Shown piece after piece: positions 1-12,031 of a stretch of 64,000 nucleotides of DNA. Below the pieces are notes generated by a model. That model saw only the letters and a list, made by a program, of their open reading frames with translations, was not told where the DNA came from and made no database searches. The translations under genes were made by a program, and so were the position numbers. Each line of letters starts with the position of its first letter. The stretch's first letter is position 1. The stretch is from Monilinia fructicola (lineage: Eukaryota > Ascomycota > Leotiomycetes > Helotiales > Sclerotiniaceae): contig VICG01000016.1 in NCBI GenBank assembly GCA_008692225.1, positions 1,074,001 to 1,138,000 on the forward strand, in the 5' to 3' direction.

Positions 1-3000
1 TCATATAAGTTTGATTGAGAATGGAAGGATACAAGTTGTTCAAAAACAAAGACTGCATTGGGGCTCCAGTTGAATTTGTCTCGTGATTATTTGATCTTTT
101 GTTCATACAATTTGTATTCGTTGATCAAGAAATACAGCCTGGAGGTTTGTGTCAAGGAGTTATTTTATTGCTCCTGTATTATCATGGTTGGCTCGATCAG
201 TATTTCAAGTAAACAAGGGCTTGAGCTGACAGCTGCAATAAATATCACTGCCTCCTGTAGGATTTCTTCTTAAAGCTTGCCAAACAAGAAGCAATTTCAT
301 CATGCCTTGCTATACCGTGATACTGGGTGTCAATATAGATAACAAGCCCTCACAAGATCTTTGTAGTTGTGTTAATAGGAGAACGATGATTCCAGACAAT
401 ATATAAATTACTGGTTTCTCCATCCCCTCATACCTCCCAATGCAATTCCATCTTTCAGTGATTCTCTCCATAATCTCATCGAAATGTCAAGAATACAGTA
501 TTGCTTTGATGACAGACATGACTGAAACTATTCTCTGACATCAAGAAAATTGGTGTGCCAAATATTTTACATACCCACTCTATCAATATATATTCTCAGT
601 TTTGCACAACCCATCAGATCTTAAATATAAACATTTATCTAGAGTAAATCAGAACATCTTCACATCTTCAATTCGGCTCGGCTCATGTACAATCCGGCTC
701 GCTTACATGAGCCGAGTAATCCTGACCCTTTTTTTATATTCTTGATGTCCTAGCATGAAAAACAATAGTCCAAATAAGTTTTTCGTTCTATTGGATTTCT
801 TATGTTATGTTGATGTTTGATCATTCATTCTATAACATCATGGTAAGCTCATCGAAATATGCACTAGATGTTTACTTGAACCCATTTTAGATCGTTTTGA
901 TTGCAGTACTTACATCTAGCTTAATGGATGGATATGATGATTAGAATAAGATTTTCGATCGCACTTTTTTGCATTGTATAACCAGGGAGTGAGAAGAAAT
1001 GATTGGGATAGATTTCTTCTTGTATTGGATTTGCAATGAATTCCTTTCGTGATATATCAACCGATTTTGCCATATCATGATAGCTTTGAGCTGGTATATA
1101 AATCAACTGGCCTCACAGCTTCCGCCGATCTCTTTCTGCTCTTAATGAATAGAGTAGACGAGGAGAACGAAAGGGGACTGGCTTATTTTTTGGACTTTTG
1201 TTATCCCCGTGTGAGAATGAATGCTGTGGATGTGTATCTTGTTTCTTTTGCTACATACCAAAATTGAATTGGTAGTGCTATGTATGGCAAATCAATATGG
1301 TATATATAGCAGGGTATCCGAAAAGCTGTCACCGATTTCGTTTTGTTCATCTTTCTAGCTTAATGGATAGAGTATATGAGCGAAATAAAATGGGATCGGC
1401 CTTTTTTTTTTCTCTCCAGATTTGAAGTCCTGGCGAGAGCAACGAGTAGCTGGGATTCTTTTTTGTTTTAGTACATTTCCAATAAGTTTTCTTATGTGTT
1501 GTCACTTGTGTCCTGACTGGAATTTAAGCATCATCATATTTGTGAAGGGAAAGTTTACCCCATAAATTGTCATTGGGCCAACCAGGAGCTAGAGGTCATA
1601 TTTGCCCCCCTTTTTCCTTACCATAAAGCTCCTCTAAACCTCAGCTTGACCCAGAATATATCATGTGCTTATTGCTCGTTTGAATCCACATCTTCTGCAC
1701 AATTCCCAATCTTCCCTCTCCTCCTCTCCACTACCACAAATTCAAATATCTACACCACATTCGCAATGGAAATCTATCCTTGCATTCACGTCACGTCATT
1801 TCTCACTCCAAACAGTTCTTTGTTGAGCAAGTTATTTGCGTTTGTAGTTAACGGTCTGATACTGCCACTCCAGATCTAAGAATTTGAGATTATGATAATC
1901 AGTGATGGCCTTTATCTACCGCCCAGTTGCTGTATTGCGCTTAGAAACACCATAGAATCGAATGCCGAGTTCTCGTTTGGTAACATCGGCAGGTCTCACA
2001 TCATGGGCGTGTAATGGACGGCGGGCATTCGATCCCGTGCCCTGTAATTTCGTAGACTGGAGCAAATCGAATATGTATGACATTCCTTTGCCCACTAGAT
2101 CATCTGGACATGCCACATTTCGATCACTTCCCTTTGTGATCCGGCGTTGATATGAGTCCTATTTGACTGTTGGATTTCCCGCGTTAACATTTCGATTCCT
2201 TGCATAATTCCTGTGGTGTTACACGAGCAAATGACGAAAACACTGATGTGTGAATGAAATGGATATGCCGATATGAAATGACTTCCTGGATTGTCTGCTC
2301 ACAATGAGTCCTTTTCAAAATTAAATGCCGTGTGGAAATGCACGAGTGCCGAATGCCATTGCAACGTGAGATCCAGATAACTGCATGTGTCTGAAGACAA
2401 GGAACACCATCCCCAGCTTATATCCCCCTTTGGTCCACTCAAGACTCCGCCCGGTTGAAGCTTGCGCTACATCAGTCGAACCCGATTCTCATTTACGTTC
2501 CAAAGCCTATTCCATCTAATCTTTCCAAAAGTATTATAAGATTCTAAAAATTCAAAGGACTATTCGCTTATTACGGCTAAATCACACTATTAAGAACTTG
2601 CAGAGTGGTATATATGATCTTAAAACGCCGAACTGACTCTTTAACTATCACCTAACATTCTCAGTATTGGTTGAGATATCAAAGGCCAATATTATATCTC
2701 GAGTGATATCACTGCTCCAAGCTAATAACAAACTATATAAGCTGACGACCTAATAGCTCTTACATCACAGCCACCTAGCATCTTACTGCATATCTTGGCC
2801 TTTAATTCACGAGCCGCATCACTGCATCATCAGCCAACACCGTACCCTGTAGCTAATTCCTCGAGCTCACCAATCCGAATAAGCATTAGCCCTAGAGTAC
2901 TACAAATATGGCCATATGCTATATCCGGTTTATGGCATAATTCTATATTCAAAATGGTTTTTTGATATATAACATTTGGGAATTCATGGATCTTTAAACA

Positions 3001-4297
3001 TATAGCATAGAAACAGAAGTTAACACTAATAGTCCACATTCTATTTTGAGCTTAATTGGTTAATCTTAGTATATTAAGCTAAGCTTATTTAAGCATACTA
3101 CGAGATTTCGGTTTATTTTAAGCGTATTGTTTTATTTGGGCATATTTGAGCATATTACAAAATCTATAGTATTATCGTTGTTATTGTTATTGGTAGTATT
3201 GAAGCTATTTAGAATCTAAAGTGGTTAATACGTTATTGGAGGGGGGGGGGCATTTTCGAAATAAGGGAGTGGAAGCGAGGTAGAAAAAGCAATTCTTAAC
3301 GAATGGAATAACTTACTATTAATGGTATTAATGGTATTGATGGTATTGATGGTATTGATGATGTTGAAGTGAAGTTGAAGAGTCGAAGTGAAGTTGAAGA
3401 GTCGAAGTGAAAGTTGAAGAGTCGAAGTGGAATTGAGAATGGTATATTAGTATTCGAAAGCTATTTTGAAGCTATTTTGAAGCTAATATAGTATTCCGAA
3501 AATCTTTCAATGTGGACGCTTTAAAGCTTCTACTATTATATACGTAAAATATACGCTATAATAAGATTTAGGGAGGATTCTACGAATATATGGCATCCTG
3601 TTAGAAAAGTGGTACTCTAGGGTGGATTACATCACCAGAGCCCCATGCTTGACAAGAAATCAATGAGTTTCCCAGATCCAAATACACTTTGAAGCTTTAC
3701 TCGGTGATATGAAATTCTACTTTGCTTGGGGTTCAAGTAAGGACTTGTGTTTGGATTGGACAAATTGGTTGGTTGGCTCACCTTGCGCTTCATCACCACT
3801 TTTCCGAGTCGACTTTTGTGGATAATAAGTGGTAGAGGAATCTGGGAGAGCCACACAGGGCTGTAGTTGGTGGTCTATTTGAGAGGGTTTTCTTCCAGTC
3901 TTATTACATGAGGTGTAGTTCTATATATGTTCGATGGTTGAAAATCCTATATGTATTTATATACTATATATATTAACTTGAATTCATAAGTTGAGTACCC
4001 AGGTAGTATTCTAATTAGTAAGCAGTTTGTAGTTTTCCACGTACCTAGTAGCTTATTAGACCTCGGGACTTATTAAACGCCTTGAGATTAAGGAATCGAA
4101 CCTTAGAGCCTTGGAATATCAAATTATTATACAGTATCGACCCCCGGGCCGTCGTTGATATCATCGCCCCGATCCATGGATCCATGAATATGCACCGCGC
4201 ACACATGTTTATTACTAATCGCCGCTAATCAGCCCTAACAGTACTGTAATAGATAACTACGAGGTACTAGGTTCCAGGTTGTTGATAGATACCCCTG
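1..4297. other. AT-rich intergenic block without a supported gene
   Basis: No reading frame here has a recognisable domain, and all are short. The sequence is AT-rich with many TATA-like runs, a poly-G run near 3240-3250 and small satellites at 3318-3430. A minus-strand frame at 1916-2116 (66 codons) is in a slightly more GC-rich patch but matches nothing I know. The last 150 bases or so must hold the promoter and leader of the downstream synthase gene. Confidence 0.5.
3318..3430. repeat. Two adjacent minisatellites (9-bp and 19-bp units)
   Basis: Positions 3318-3362 hold about five copies of a 9-bp unit (GGTATTGAT, with GGTATTAAT variants). Positions 3366-3430 hold three 19-20 bp units (GAAGTGAAGTTGAAGAGTC) plus a partial fourth. 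The two arrays almost touch. Confidence 0.85.
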
Positions 4298-4597
4298 ATG
4301 ACCCGCTATCTGAAATCACACCCACTAAGCCTATTCGAGTCAAATTCTGCCACCGCCTCCGGGAAAAACAATATCTTTAATCAAAAACAAACAAACTCAC
4401 ACACCGCCTCGCCATATCTTTTCCATCCCTCCCCTGGTACACAATCTCAAAATAAAATAAAACTTTCATTCATTTTCTCACCCTCTTTTAGATATCAAGA
4501 AAACACAAGGAAGTACAGAAAAAGAAAAAGAAGAAGAAGAAGAGCTAAACTTCCCAAGGCAGATGCTGACGGAAAGAGTGTACACACCCAATTTACG

Positions 4598-7243
4598 ATG
4601 TTGATTCAAAAACCTCTAATCCTCTTTATCGATGCATATGATTCATTCTCGAATAATATCATTTCTTTACTTGAAACTTCCCTCACCGCCTCTGTGCGAA
4701 CGGTCAAGATCGATGATCCTATCCTATTAGCTTCTGATGAAGCCTTGCACGATGAACTGAGACATTATGTAGCGGTAGTATGCGGGCCAGGCCCTGGGAA
4801 TCCGGAGACAGACAGTGATATCGGAATTATAAAGAAAATCTGGAGACTTGCCGATGAGGATATGTTACCAGTATTGGGAATTTGTTTAGGATTTCAAAGA
4901 TTGTGTCTGGAATTTGGAGGCCGAATAAGAAGATTAAATGGTCCACAACATGGAATGATTAGAAAGGTTGTGCACGCAGGACAAGAAGACGCCGTTGAAG
5001 ATGATAATTCAATATTTTGTGGGGTGGGTGAGATTACCGCTACATTATATCAAAGTTTATGTGCGGATATAGGTCAAGACAACATTCTAGATGAAGACTG
5101 GCAAACATCCCGTTGGGGGCCAACAGAAAGTTGTCCCAATTTGATACCATTGGCCTGGGTTGAAAGTGCAGATCTAGAGGCTGAACATGCGAGAAGTTGC
5201 GGTGTGAAAGACAGCAGAGTTTTGGTCGGTGTACGACATGCAACGAAACCCTTTTGGGCAATACAATATCACCCAGAGTCGGTCTGCACAAACGAAACGA
5301 GCAAAGAAATCTTTATAAACTGGTTCAGACTGGCACAAGTTTGGAATAAAACTTTCAGAAAGACTGAGATCAATTACGACGGTAACATGCACGGTCAATC
5401 TGCTACACGAGTGAGCCTTCTCCAACAATTCGAGGCTCTACAAACAATGCCTGCGTCCCCGATCAGCGATACCTCGACCAACAATATGAAACCCAAAAAT
5501 ATGTGCATTTCTAGAACGATTGATTTGCCAGCGAATCTTTCCGTCCCCGATATTGTGGAAGCTATACAGGACATGGGACGGGACCATATTCTTTTGGAAT
5601 CTACCAATGCAGATGAAACCATCGCAGGATCTGCAGATGTCAAGGGACGATACAGTATCATTGGCCTGGATATCGATGATTGTTTGAGGTTCGAATATCG
5701 TGTCGGAAATGAATACGTGACCAAGGTTCCTGCGTCATCCGGAGAATATCTTGAGGCCAAGGAAGAGATTAGTTTGAAATCCTGTGGTGGGATTTGGTCA
5801 TTGTTGGCACATCGTTTGGAGATTGCTCATGTCACCGAAGGCAATGAAGAGTCACCATTCTGGGGAGGATTCATGGGATATACGACATATGAACTGGGCT
5901 TGGAGACTATCGATGTGAAAGTTGATAGAACAAGTGCTCATGACAATCGACCAGATCTCTGCTTCGCATGGGTTACTCGAAGCATCGTTGTGGATCATGT
6001 GAAGAAAGTTCTTTACCTTCAACAATTGGCCAGTCTTGGTGATAACCAAGGCGATACTGCATGGATGGAAGCTGTTGCTCCTAAGCTTGAGAAGGCGTCT
6101 CAACCGAAGTCTATAAAAAGCACTCGTCAAACGCCTCTTCGACCAGGGGATCTCGTCTTAGCCTGCGACCGCATTAAAGTTTCTCGTCGAGAAAAGAGAG
6201 CTTGGTCGCCAGTTCGTAGCCCTGCATCAAAGTTCTCCATGTCAATCACACAACCTACTGCAGATTCATATGAATCAAAAGTCCGTCGCTGTCAAGACAA
6301 AATCGCCAGTGGAGATTCATATGAATTATGTCTCACTGATCAAACTACCATCACTCGCCTCCGCAGCGATCCTCCTCATACTTCGACTCACAACACCACC
6401 GATTCTATTCTTCTTTACAACAAGACTCCAAGACCTGCTCCTGCTAAAGGTGCTTGGTCTCTGTACAAAAATCTTCGTACACGTCAACCTGCTCCTTTCG
6501 CTTCTTTCCTTCGTCTTGGCCCTGCGACTTTAGTCTCTAGTTCCCCTGAACAATTCCTCAAGTGGGATAACCGTCTTGGAAAATGTTCTCTCCGTCCCAT
6601 GAAGGGTACTGTTCGTAAGAGTGACCAAGTTTCAACACTGGCTGATGCTAGCGCACTCCTTAATGATCCAAAGGAAAAGGCCGAGAACCTCATGATCGTC
6701 GATCTTGTTCGTCATGATTTACATGGAGTTTGTGGTTCTGGAAATGTCTCTGTTCCGAGATTGATGGTGGTTGAGGAATATGCGTCAGTGTTCCAGATGA
6801 TTTCTGTTATCGAAGGATCTTATCCAAAATCCGAAACCGATGACTTACTCGCAAATATGTCTTCGCTCACGATCAAGGACGATAAGAGAACGAAGTACAC
6901 TGGACTCGACATTTTAGCAGCCTCTCTCCCACCAGGATCCATGACTGGTGCCCCCAAGAAACGCAGCTGTGAACTCTTGCAAGATATTGAACACCACAAG
7001 CCCCGTTCTTTATACTCTGGTGTCGTGGGTTACATGGATGTCGGTGGGCGTGGTGACTTCAGTGTTACCATTCGATCCATGTATCGATGGGATGATGAAG
7101 ACAGTGTTATTGAGGCAGAGGAAAAGGACACTGAGAAGTGGCATATTGGTGCAGGGGGTGCCGTGACTGCTCTCAGTACCCCAATTGGAGAGAGAGAAGA
7201 GATGTTGACAAAATTAAATGGGACACTTGGGGTATTTCGTTGA
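4598..7243 (+). CDS. Aminodeoxychorismate (PABA) synthase, fused glutaminase and chorismate-binding domains
   Basis: This enzyme makes 4-amino-4-deoxychorismate from chorismate and glutamine for folate synthesis. The N-terminal glutamine amidotransferase domain shows the nucleophile motif GICLGFQ and a C-terminal YHPES. The C-terminal chorismate-binding domain carries DSYELCLTDQ, SSSPEQFL, LRPMKGT and PPGSMTGAPKKRS, which are hallmarks of TrpE/PabB enzymes. It is a single exon. The frame is open from an ATG at 4298 (981 aa), but the first 100 codons are low-complexity and basic with no family match. The ATG at 4598, just before LILFIDAYDSF, gives the expected start and about 881 aa. The one-piece PabA-PabB fusion is the usual fungal arrangement. 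No neighbour is functionally linked. Confidence 0.93.
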   Translation: MLIQKPLILFIDAYDSFSNNIISLLETSLTASVRTVKIDDPILLASDEALHDELRHYVAVVCGPGPGNPETDSDIGIIKKIWRLADEDMLPVLGICLGFQRLCLEFGGRIRRLNGPQHGMIRKVVHAGQEDAVEDDNSIFCGVGEITATLYQSLCADIGQDNILDEDWQTSRWGPTESCPNLIPLAWVESADLEAEHARSCGVKDSRVLVGVRHATKPFWAIQYHPESVCTNETSKEIFINWFRLAQVWNKTFRKTEINYDGNMHGQSATRVSLLQQFEALQTMPASPISDTSTNNMKPKNMCISRTIDLPANLSVPDIVEAIQDMGRDHILLESTNADETIAGSADVKGRYSIIGLDIDDCLRFEYRVGNEYVTKVPASSGEYLEAKEEISLKSCGGIWSLLAHRLEIAHVTEGNEESPFWGGFMGYTTYELGLETIDVKVDRTSAHDNRPDLCFAWVTRSIVVDHVKKVLYLQQLASLGDNQGDTAWMEAVAPKLEKASQPKSIKSTRQTPLRPGDLVLACDRIKVSRREKRAWSPVRSPASKFSMSITQPTADSYESKVRRCQDKIASGDSYELCLTDQTTITRLRSDPPHTSTHNTTDSILLYNKTPRPAPAKGAWSLYKNLRTRQPAPFASFLRLGPATLVSSSPEQFLKWDNRLGKCSLRPMKGTVRKSDQVSTLADASALLNDPKEKAENLMIVDLVRHDLHGVCGSGNVSVPRLMVVEEYASVFQMISVIEGSYPKSETDDLLANMSSLTIKDDKRTKYTGLDILAASLPPGSMTGAPKKRSCELLQDIEHHKPRSLYSGVVGYMDVGGRGDFSVTIRSMYRWDDEDSVIEAEEKDTEKWHIGAGGAVTALSTPIGEREEMLTKLNGTLGVFR

Positions 7244-8035
7244 AAAAGATTTGTTACATGCGACGCGAGTCGATTTATGCATTATGATGGAAAGGAAAGA
7301 TGGAGTCACCTGCATGTGCTATGAGGTTTATGGAGTTTGTCTTTCTTTGCATTGAGGATCCTCATACACACTGTATGTTTTCAAGTCCTCAGTTCTCGTC
7401 CCCGATACCTCAACGTATCATACAGAGACTGGGGCATTATAACGACTTATGACCTTGGGATGGCGCTTTCATCTATTGGGTAAGGGACTGGGATTGGGAT
7501 ATGGGAGTACAGAAGATTCTCAAATAAGTATATCATTTATAGAAAGAAAACAGAAAAGATTCGCAAGGATCGACATACTCAGTAGCATAGATAGATATAA
7601 TTCAATCCATAGACTGATAATACAACGCTGCATTTTATTTATGTAGTTTTATTTTCAAAATGCTCGACTCTATTGATTGCTCAAAATATGCAGAAAGAAA
7701 AAACCCTGTAAAATAATTATCCTTTCCATTGCCAAAAATCCCCTGATAATCCTACATTGTACACTTGGAGCTTTTGCCTAATTGTCGCTTCATTATCATA
7801 TCATGTCTTTCACCCCTTTCGAGTCCATGCTTATGACATTTTGCCTGCCATTCATCATGCGCATGGCCCCGTCCAATCTTTGAAATCCCGTCTCATTCCT
7901 ACTTCTACCTCAAACCCTATATATCCATACAACACATTTCCATTCCCTCTCCGTCCCAGATCCCATCACTGCATCCCCTTCCCCCTCTACCGACTCAAAT
8001 AATCCTTCAACACTCCCCCACCCCCCTTTATTGAT
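7244..8035. other. Convergent intergenic region
   Basis: This region lies between the 3' end of the PABA synthase gene (+) and the 3' end of the Vps55 gene (-). It should hold both 3' untranslated regions. The short open frames in it look like noise, and the stretch near 7900-8030 is C-rich on the plus strand. Confidence 0.5.
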
Positions 8036-8502
8036 TTAAAAATCCGCCTCCTCCTGAAAGAACATCCCAAAGCTAATCACCGTCCCATAAATCAACACGC
8101 CCCCAATAATGCTCATGACCATCGCTGGCACCGTGATAACATGACTATGCGCCAGCACGGCCGGCAGCGCGACGCCCATCATGCAGAGGAATCCGGTGCA
8201 GAAGCGCCCGAGGTCGATGACGCCGGAGGAGGAGGAGTCGGAGAAATCGTCGGGGGAGGCGCAGCGCGATGCGATGAAGTTGGGGAGGGGCGCCAGGATG
8301 AAGGTTAGGACGACGAGGAGGGGCAGGTATTGGTGGAAGAGGGCGCATGAGAGGATGACGAGCAGGAAGCCGAGGGCGAGCACCTGGGGAGGGGAGGGCA
8401 GGGGAGGTTAGTCGGGGGTGCGGAGGCGGGTGGGATGGGAGAGGGTGGAGGGAAGGGACGTACGAAGGAGAGGGAGATGATTGTTTTGAGGCCGGCGGCC
8501 AT
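8036..8502 (-). CDS. VPS55: Vps55 / OB-RGRP family endosomal membrane protein
   Basis: Vps55 is a small four-span membrane protein that works with Vps68 in late endosome-to-vacuole sorting. Exon 1 (8502-8464) encodes MAAGLKTIISLSF. An 80-nt intron (8463-8384, donor GTACGT, acceptor CAG) follows, and exon 2 (8383-8036) continues in phase with VLALGFLLVILSCALF. The protein is 128 aa, near the family's usual 130-140. The family signature ALGFLLVILSCALF, the PxPN turn after the second span, the SSSGVIDLGRF loop and the last span (IIGGVLIYGTVISF) are all visible. It is divergent from the proteasome subunit gene, sharing about 700 bp of upstream DNA. Confidence 0.93.
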
Positions 8503-9200
8503 GGTGAAGAACTGGGGTGAGTTGCGCGGGGGATTTTGTCTTGGCGATGGGTTTGAGTAGGTGGTTATCGTTTACTTTGTTCGACTGTTTGCTTGTGTGC
8601 TTGTGTGTTTGTTTCAATCGAGATAATTGTAAGTGCCGGGGTATCGTATTGCGAACGCCTTTACTATTCGATTGATAATAATCGTCTTGTGGTCTCAGTA
8701 GATACGCTGAGTTGAGTAGAATGTGTGGTTTGATTGTGCAAGTTGCTGGTAGATGGAACCCAGTAGGTAGTGCTTGCAATGGTTGAGAGTGATAGATTGC
8801 CTGAGAGGTTTGAAGCTGACGTTTCCGCCGAAGCACGCGCTTAAGCCTTAGAAAGTGTAGGTAGGTAGCTTCATCGCCTTGTTCATTTCATTTCTAAAGC
8901 AGCGTTCATTGACTACAGCGCTTTATGATAGTCACGGAGGTGGGAATCTTGGAATCTCTTGCTGCTTTTAATAACAAGCTACCCACCTACCCTTCGGTAA
9001 GCTTCAATCGTAACTTACCTTGCAACAACCATTTGAGCTTCATCAGCGTGTCTGCCTCGATATCAATACAAGTAAAAGTGCTGCGTTTCTTTACAATTCT
9101 CAATTCTCAACCACAATATCGACCTTTTGTTCTTTACCTTTGAAGATACCCTTACTTTTCTCTCTGCATACCAGCGGCTTGAGCTGTTTTTAAATTCAAG
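8503..9200. promoter_or_regulatory. Divergent promoter region of VPS55 and the proteasome alpha6 gene
   Basis: About 0.7 kb separates the two start codons, which face away from each other, so both promoters must lie here. I found no clear PACE proteasome box and no convincing TATA box. A GTAGGTAGGTAG-type run lies near 8860. The role is inferred from position only. Confidence 0.4.
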
Positions 9201-10253
9201 ATGTTTAGAAACAATTACGATAACGATTCTGTTACTTTGTACGTTTGTTTGGCGGCGGTGGTATATCTGGGGGCGTGTGGAATTGATGCTGATAAGTGTA
9301 TCGTTATAGCTCCCCACAAGGCCGAATCTTTCAGGTTGAATATGCTTCAGAGGCTGTGAAGCAGGGTAGTGTGGTCGTGGGAATAGTTAGCAAGACTCAT
9401 GCTGTTCTTGTAGCTGTAAAGGTTGGTTACATCATATCATACCATATCATATGCTATCCCTCGACATTTCCCGACATGGACAACACAGCACAACACCGCA
9501 TAGCCGTCTACCTCTCTACCTCTACCTTTACTTTCACCTTCACCTCCATCTTCGTTTCCATTATAGAAGATCAAACGCATACTAACACACCTCCTCAACC
9601 AGAGAAATGCTGAAGAACTCTCCTCGTACCAAAAAAAAGTAATCGCCATCGATGAACACGTTGGACTCGCGCTCGCCGGTCTCGCCTCCGACGCCCGCGT
9701 CCTCTCCAACTTCATGAAAAACCAAACGCTCGCCTCCCGCATGACCTACGACCGCGCCATCCCCATCGAACGCCTCGTCGCTGCCATCGGCGACCGCGCC
9801 CAAACAAATACCCAACACTACGGTAAACGACCATACGGAGTGGGTCTCCTCGTTGCCGGCGTCGACGAGACCGGCCCCCATCTATTCGAATTCCAACCCT
9901 CGGGCATGACGCAGGAAATGGTTGCCTGTGCGATCGGTGCGCGGAGTCAAATGGCGAGAACGTACTTGGAGAGACATCTGGAAGAGTTTCAGGATTGTGG
10001 GAGAGAGGAATTGGTGAAGCATGGGCTGAGAGCGTTGAAGGAGAGTTTGGCGCAGGATAAGGAGTTGACGGTGGAGAATACGAGTGTGGGTGTTGTGGGC
10101 GTGAAGGGCGAGGGCGAGAAGCGTATCCAGGCGTTTAGGCTGTTTGATGGTCAGGATGTTAAGCAGTGGGTTGATTTGGTGGCTGATGGGGTGGAGGCTG
10201 AGGTTGCTCATACGGGAGATACGACGGAGAGTATGGAGATTGATGATGCATGA
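9201..10253 (+). CDS. PRE5: 20S proteasome subunit alpha type (alpha6, Pre5/PSMA1 type)
   Basis: This is an alpha-ring subunit of the 20S proteasome. Exon 1 is 9201-9238, intron 1 9239-9309, exon 2 9310-9421, intron 2 9422-9602 and exon 3 9603-10253. The splice phases agree and the product is 266 aa. The start [18 protein letters not shown] is the alpha-subunit N-terminal signature in its Pre5/PSMA1 form, followed by [46 protein letters not shown] and [19 protein letters not shown]. The C-terminal tail is acidic (ESMEIDDA). Alpha subunits lack the catalytic N-terminal threonine, as here. The second intron (181 nt) is long for this window. Confidence 0.96.
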
Positions 10254-11221
10254 GTGGATGGGGGACATGATGGGATTATGATTTAGCTACTAAGGCCAGT
10301 GGCTTGCGATAGAGATAATTCCATGAGATGAATATCAAAATTTACGGATTCCATTTTCCGGAGATTCGCCCAAAGTTGCTTGATAGACGGTTTCATTGCT
10401 CTACTGGAATTGGAGTCGGGATTGGAACTGGCATGATGTTGTTGAGGTGTGAGAGGGTAGGCGTTTGATATATAATCTCTTCGGCACTCCCATCATCATT
10501 CCCTACCCGACAGATACTCACATTCCAATTCTTACCCTCCACCAGCTTTTCGTCTCCTTTTTAAACATCCTCTCCCCTTTGTGAATTTATATTGAGGTGG
10601 TACAAATATGAGATATCATATACCGACCTAGGTAGTTGGATTGGTTGGACTGAATCGCTTAGGTTGGATTGCATGGTCTTAGATGGTAGGTGGTACGTTG
10701 TAAATGTGCAGTGTTGGTTTAGAGGAAGGATGAAGGAGGGAGGAGGGAGGAGGGAGAGGAAAAGGGGTGATTGGATGGATTGGATGGCTGGGTTTTAACT
10801 GTTTCTACTAGTGCTAGTGTAGGGCTCTCTCCATATGTGCTTTAGTTTTTTTCTGACTCGCGGTGTATATATGAGGTTCTGTGGATTCTATCATAGCATG
10901 GAGTCAAGGGATCGGGCTGGTGTTTACATCTACTGACAGTAGCGTTAGGTCACATGAAAGTTTATGGGATTTGAGGGGTTCTTAACTTGGATGTCTTTCT
11001 AATTTTTCTATATGCTATGTTCCGTGCTACCTAGCTATGCATTGCTAAATGTGACCGTCTGCCGCAAAAGTCCGCCGCAAAAGTACTAGGTGTATTAGTG
11101 TGGACGCCATGGCACATGATTATGACTTCTCCCTGCATCACCACTCTTCCCCCATGGAGCCAATGTGAATGGGGCAGCCTACGCCGGAAACGCATCGTCT
11201 TTCGGCTTTTGTGGAGGAGAT
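10254..11221. other. Convergent intergenic region
   Basis: This region lies between the 3' ends of the proteasome gene (+) and the LOG-family gene (-). It contains purine-rich runs near 10735-10765 and no frame with a recognisable product. Confidence 0.5.
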
Positions 11222-12031
11222 CTACTCATTACCCCACTCCAACTTGAATCTCCCCACCGTCAACTTATACTCTCTCAATGCCTTGACGGCCTCTTCCGCC
11301 GTCTTCGCATCAACTACAATGCCCTTGTTTCCCTCTCCCACAAATCCCGCCGCCACGGAGTTCTTGATCCACGACATCAAACCGTCCCAATATCCCTCCA
11401 CATTCAGAACCACCACGCCCCGATTGTGAATGCCCAACTGGTTCCACGTAACAACTTCCATTAACTCCTCCAGCGTCCCATACCCACCCGACAATGCAAT
11501 GAAGCCCGAGCCCGGGCCGCCGGCCAACACTTCTTGCGCCATCATGGATTTGCGCGTGTGCATATCCTTCACCACCGTCGTCTTTCCATAGACCGTGTAC
11601 TCTGGGAGCCCGCTCCCGTTCTCCGGGGCCCCCGAGCCATTTTCTCGGGAGTGCTCCGCGATGGCGTCGCTGTCGGGGCCGCGCTCGTATTTGACCAAGG
11701 GCGCGGGTATGATTCCGTGGACGGATGTGGGTCCCGCGAGGGAGACTAGCGTTCGAGCTATCTCGCCCATGAGTCCGACGGTGCCGCCACCGTAGACGAG
11801 GGATATGTTTTGGGAGGCCATGTGTTGGGCGAGAGAGCGGGCCATGGCCATGTGAGCGGGGGAGAGGCCGGGGGAGGAGCCGCAGAATACGCAGATCTTG
11901 GTTCGGGGGGGAGCGGTGCTGGAGGAATTGCTGGTTTGGGCTAGGGGGGAGGATACGGATGGGTTTGTTGATCCTTGGAGCGAGGGGACGGGGGAGACGG
12001 AGGTGAGAGGAGAGACGCCACCTGATGCCAT
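11222..12031 (-). CDS. LOG-family cytokinin riboside 5'-monophosphate phosphoribohydrolase (lysine-decarboxylase-like fold)
   Basis: LOG enzymes cleave the ribose phosphate from cytokinin nucleotides to give the free base. The ATG at 12031 gives 269 aa in one exon; the frame stays open upstream but without another ATG. After about 40 Ser/Thr/Pro-rich residues the Rossmann core begins with KICVFCGSSPGLSPAH. SLVYGGGTVGLMGEIA, MHTRKSMMAQEV, LSGGYGTLEELMEVVTW and QLGIHNRGVVVLNVEGYWD follow. The signature is normally PGGxGTxxE; here the Pro is Ser (SGGYGTLEE), while the Arg of MHTRK and the Glu pair are kept. There is an insert of about 25 residues, rich in Gly/Ser/Asp/Glu, before YGKTTVVKDMHTRK. 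Many LOG-like proteins have unproven substrates, so cytokinin as the product is inference. Confidence 0.9.
   Translation of the reverse strand: MASGGVSPLTSVSPVPSLQGSTNPSVSSPLAQTSNSSSTAPPRTKICVFCGSSPGLSPAHMAMARSLAQHMASQNISLVYGGGTVGLMGEIARTLVSLAGPTSVHGIIPAPLVKYERGPDSDAIAEHSRENGSGAPENGSGLPEYTVYGKTTVVKDMHTRKSMMAQEVLAGGPGSGFIALSGGYGTLEELMEVVTWNQLGIHNRGVVVLNVEGYWDGLMSWIKNSVAAGFVGEGNKGIVVDAKTAEEAVKALREYKLTVGRFKLEWGNE

Noticed and set aside
1960..2060. Text with CATTCGATCCC, like a tRNA B box
   Set aside because: Only the T-arm-like part is present; no other tRNA arm fits.
4070..4140. T-arm-like hairpin (TAAGG/CCTTA around AATCGAA) on the minus strand
   Set aside because: No anticodon or acceptor stem could be built around it.
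4298..4597. Upstream ATG of the PABA synthase gene, giving a 981-aa protein
   Set aside because: The extra 100 residues are low-complexity and basic with no family match. The ATG at 4598 directly precedes the conserved amidotransferase start.
8145..8836. Long Pro/Arg-rich and Ser-rich frames overlapping VPS55
   Set aside because: They are shadows in other frames of the GC-rich VPS55 exons, its intron and its leader.
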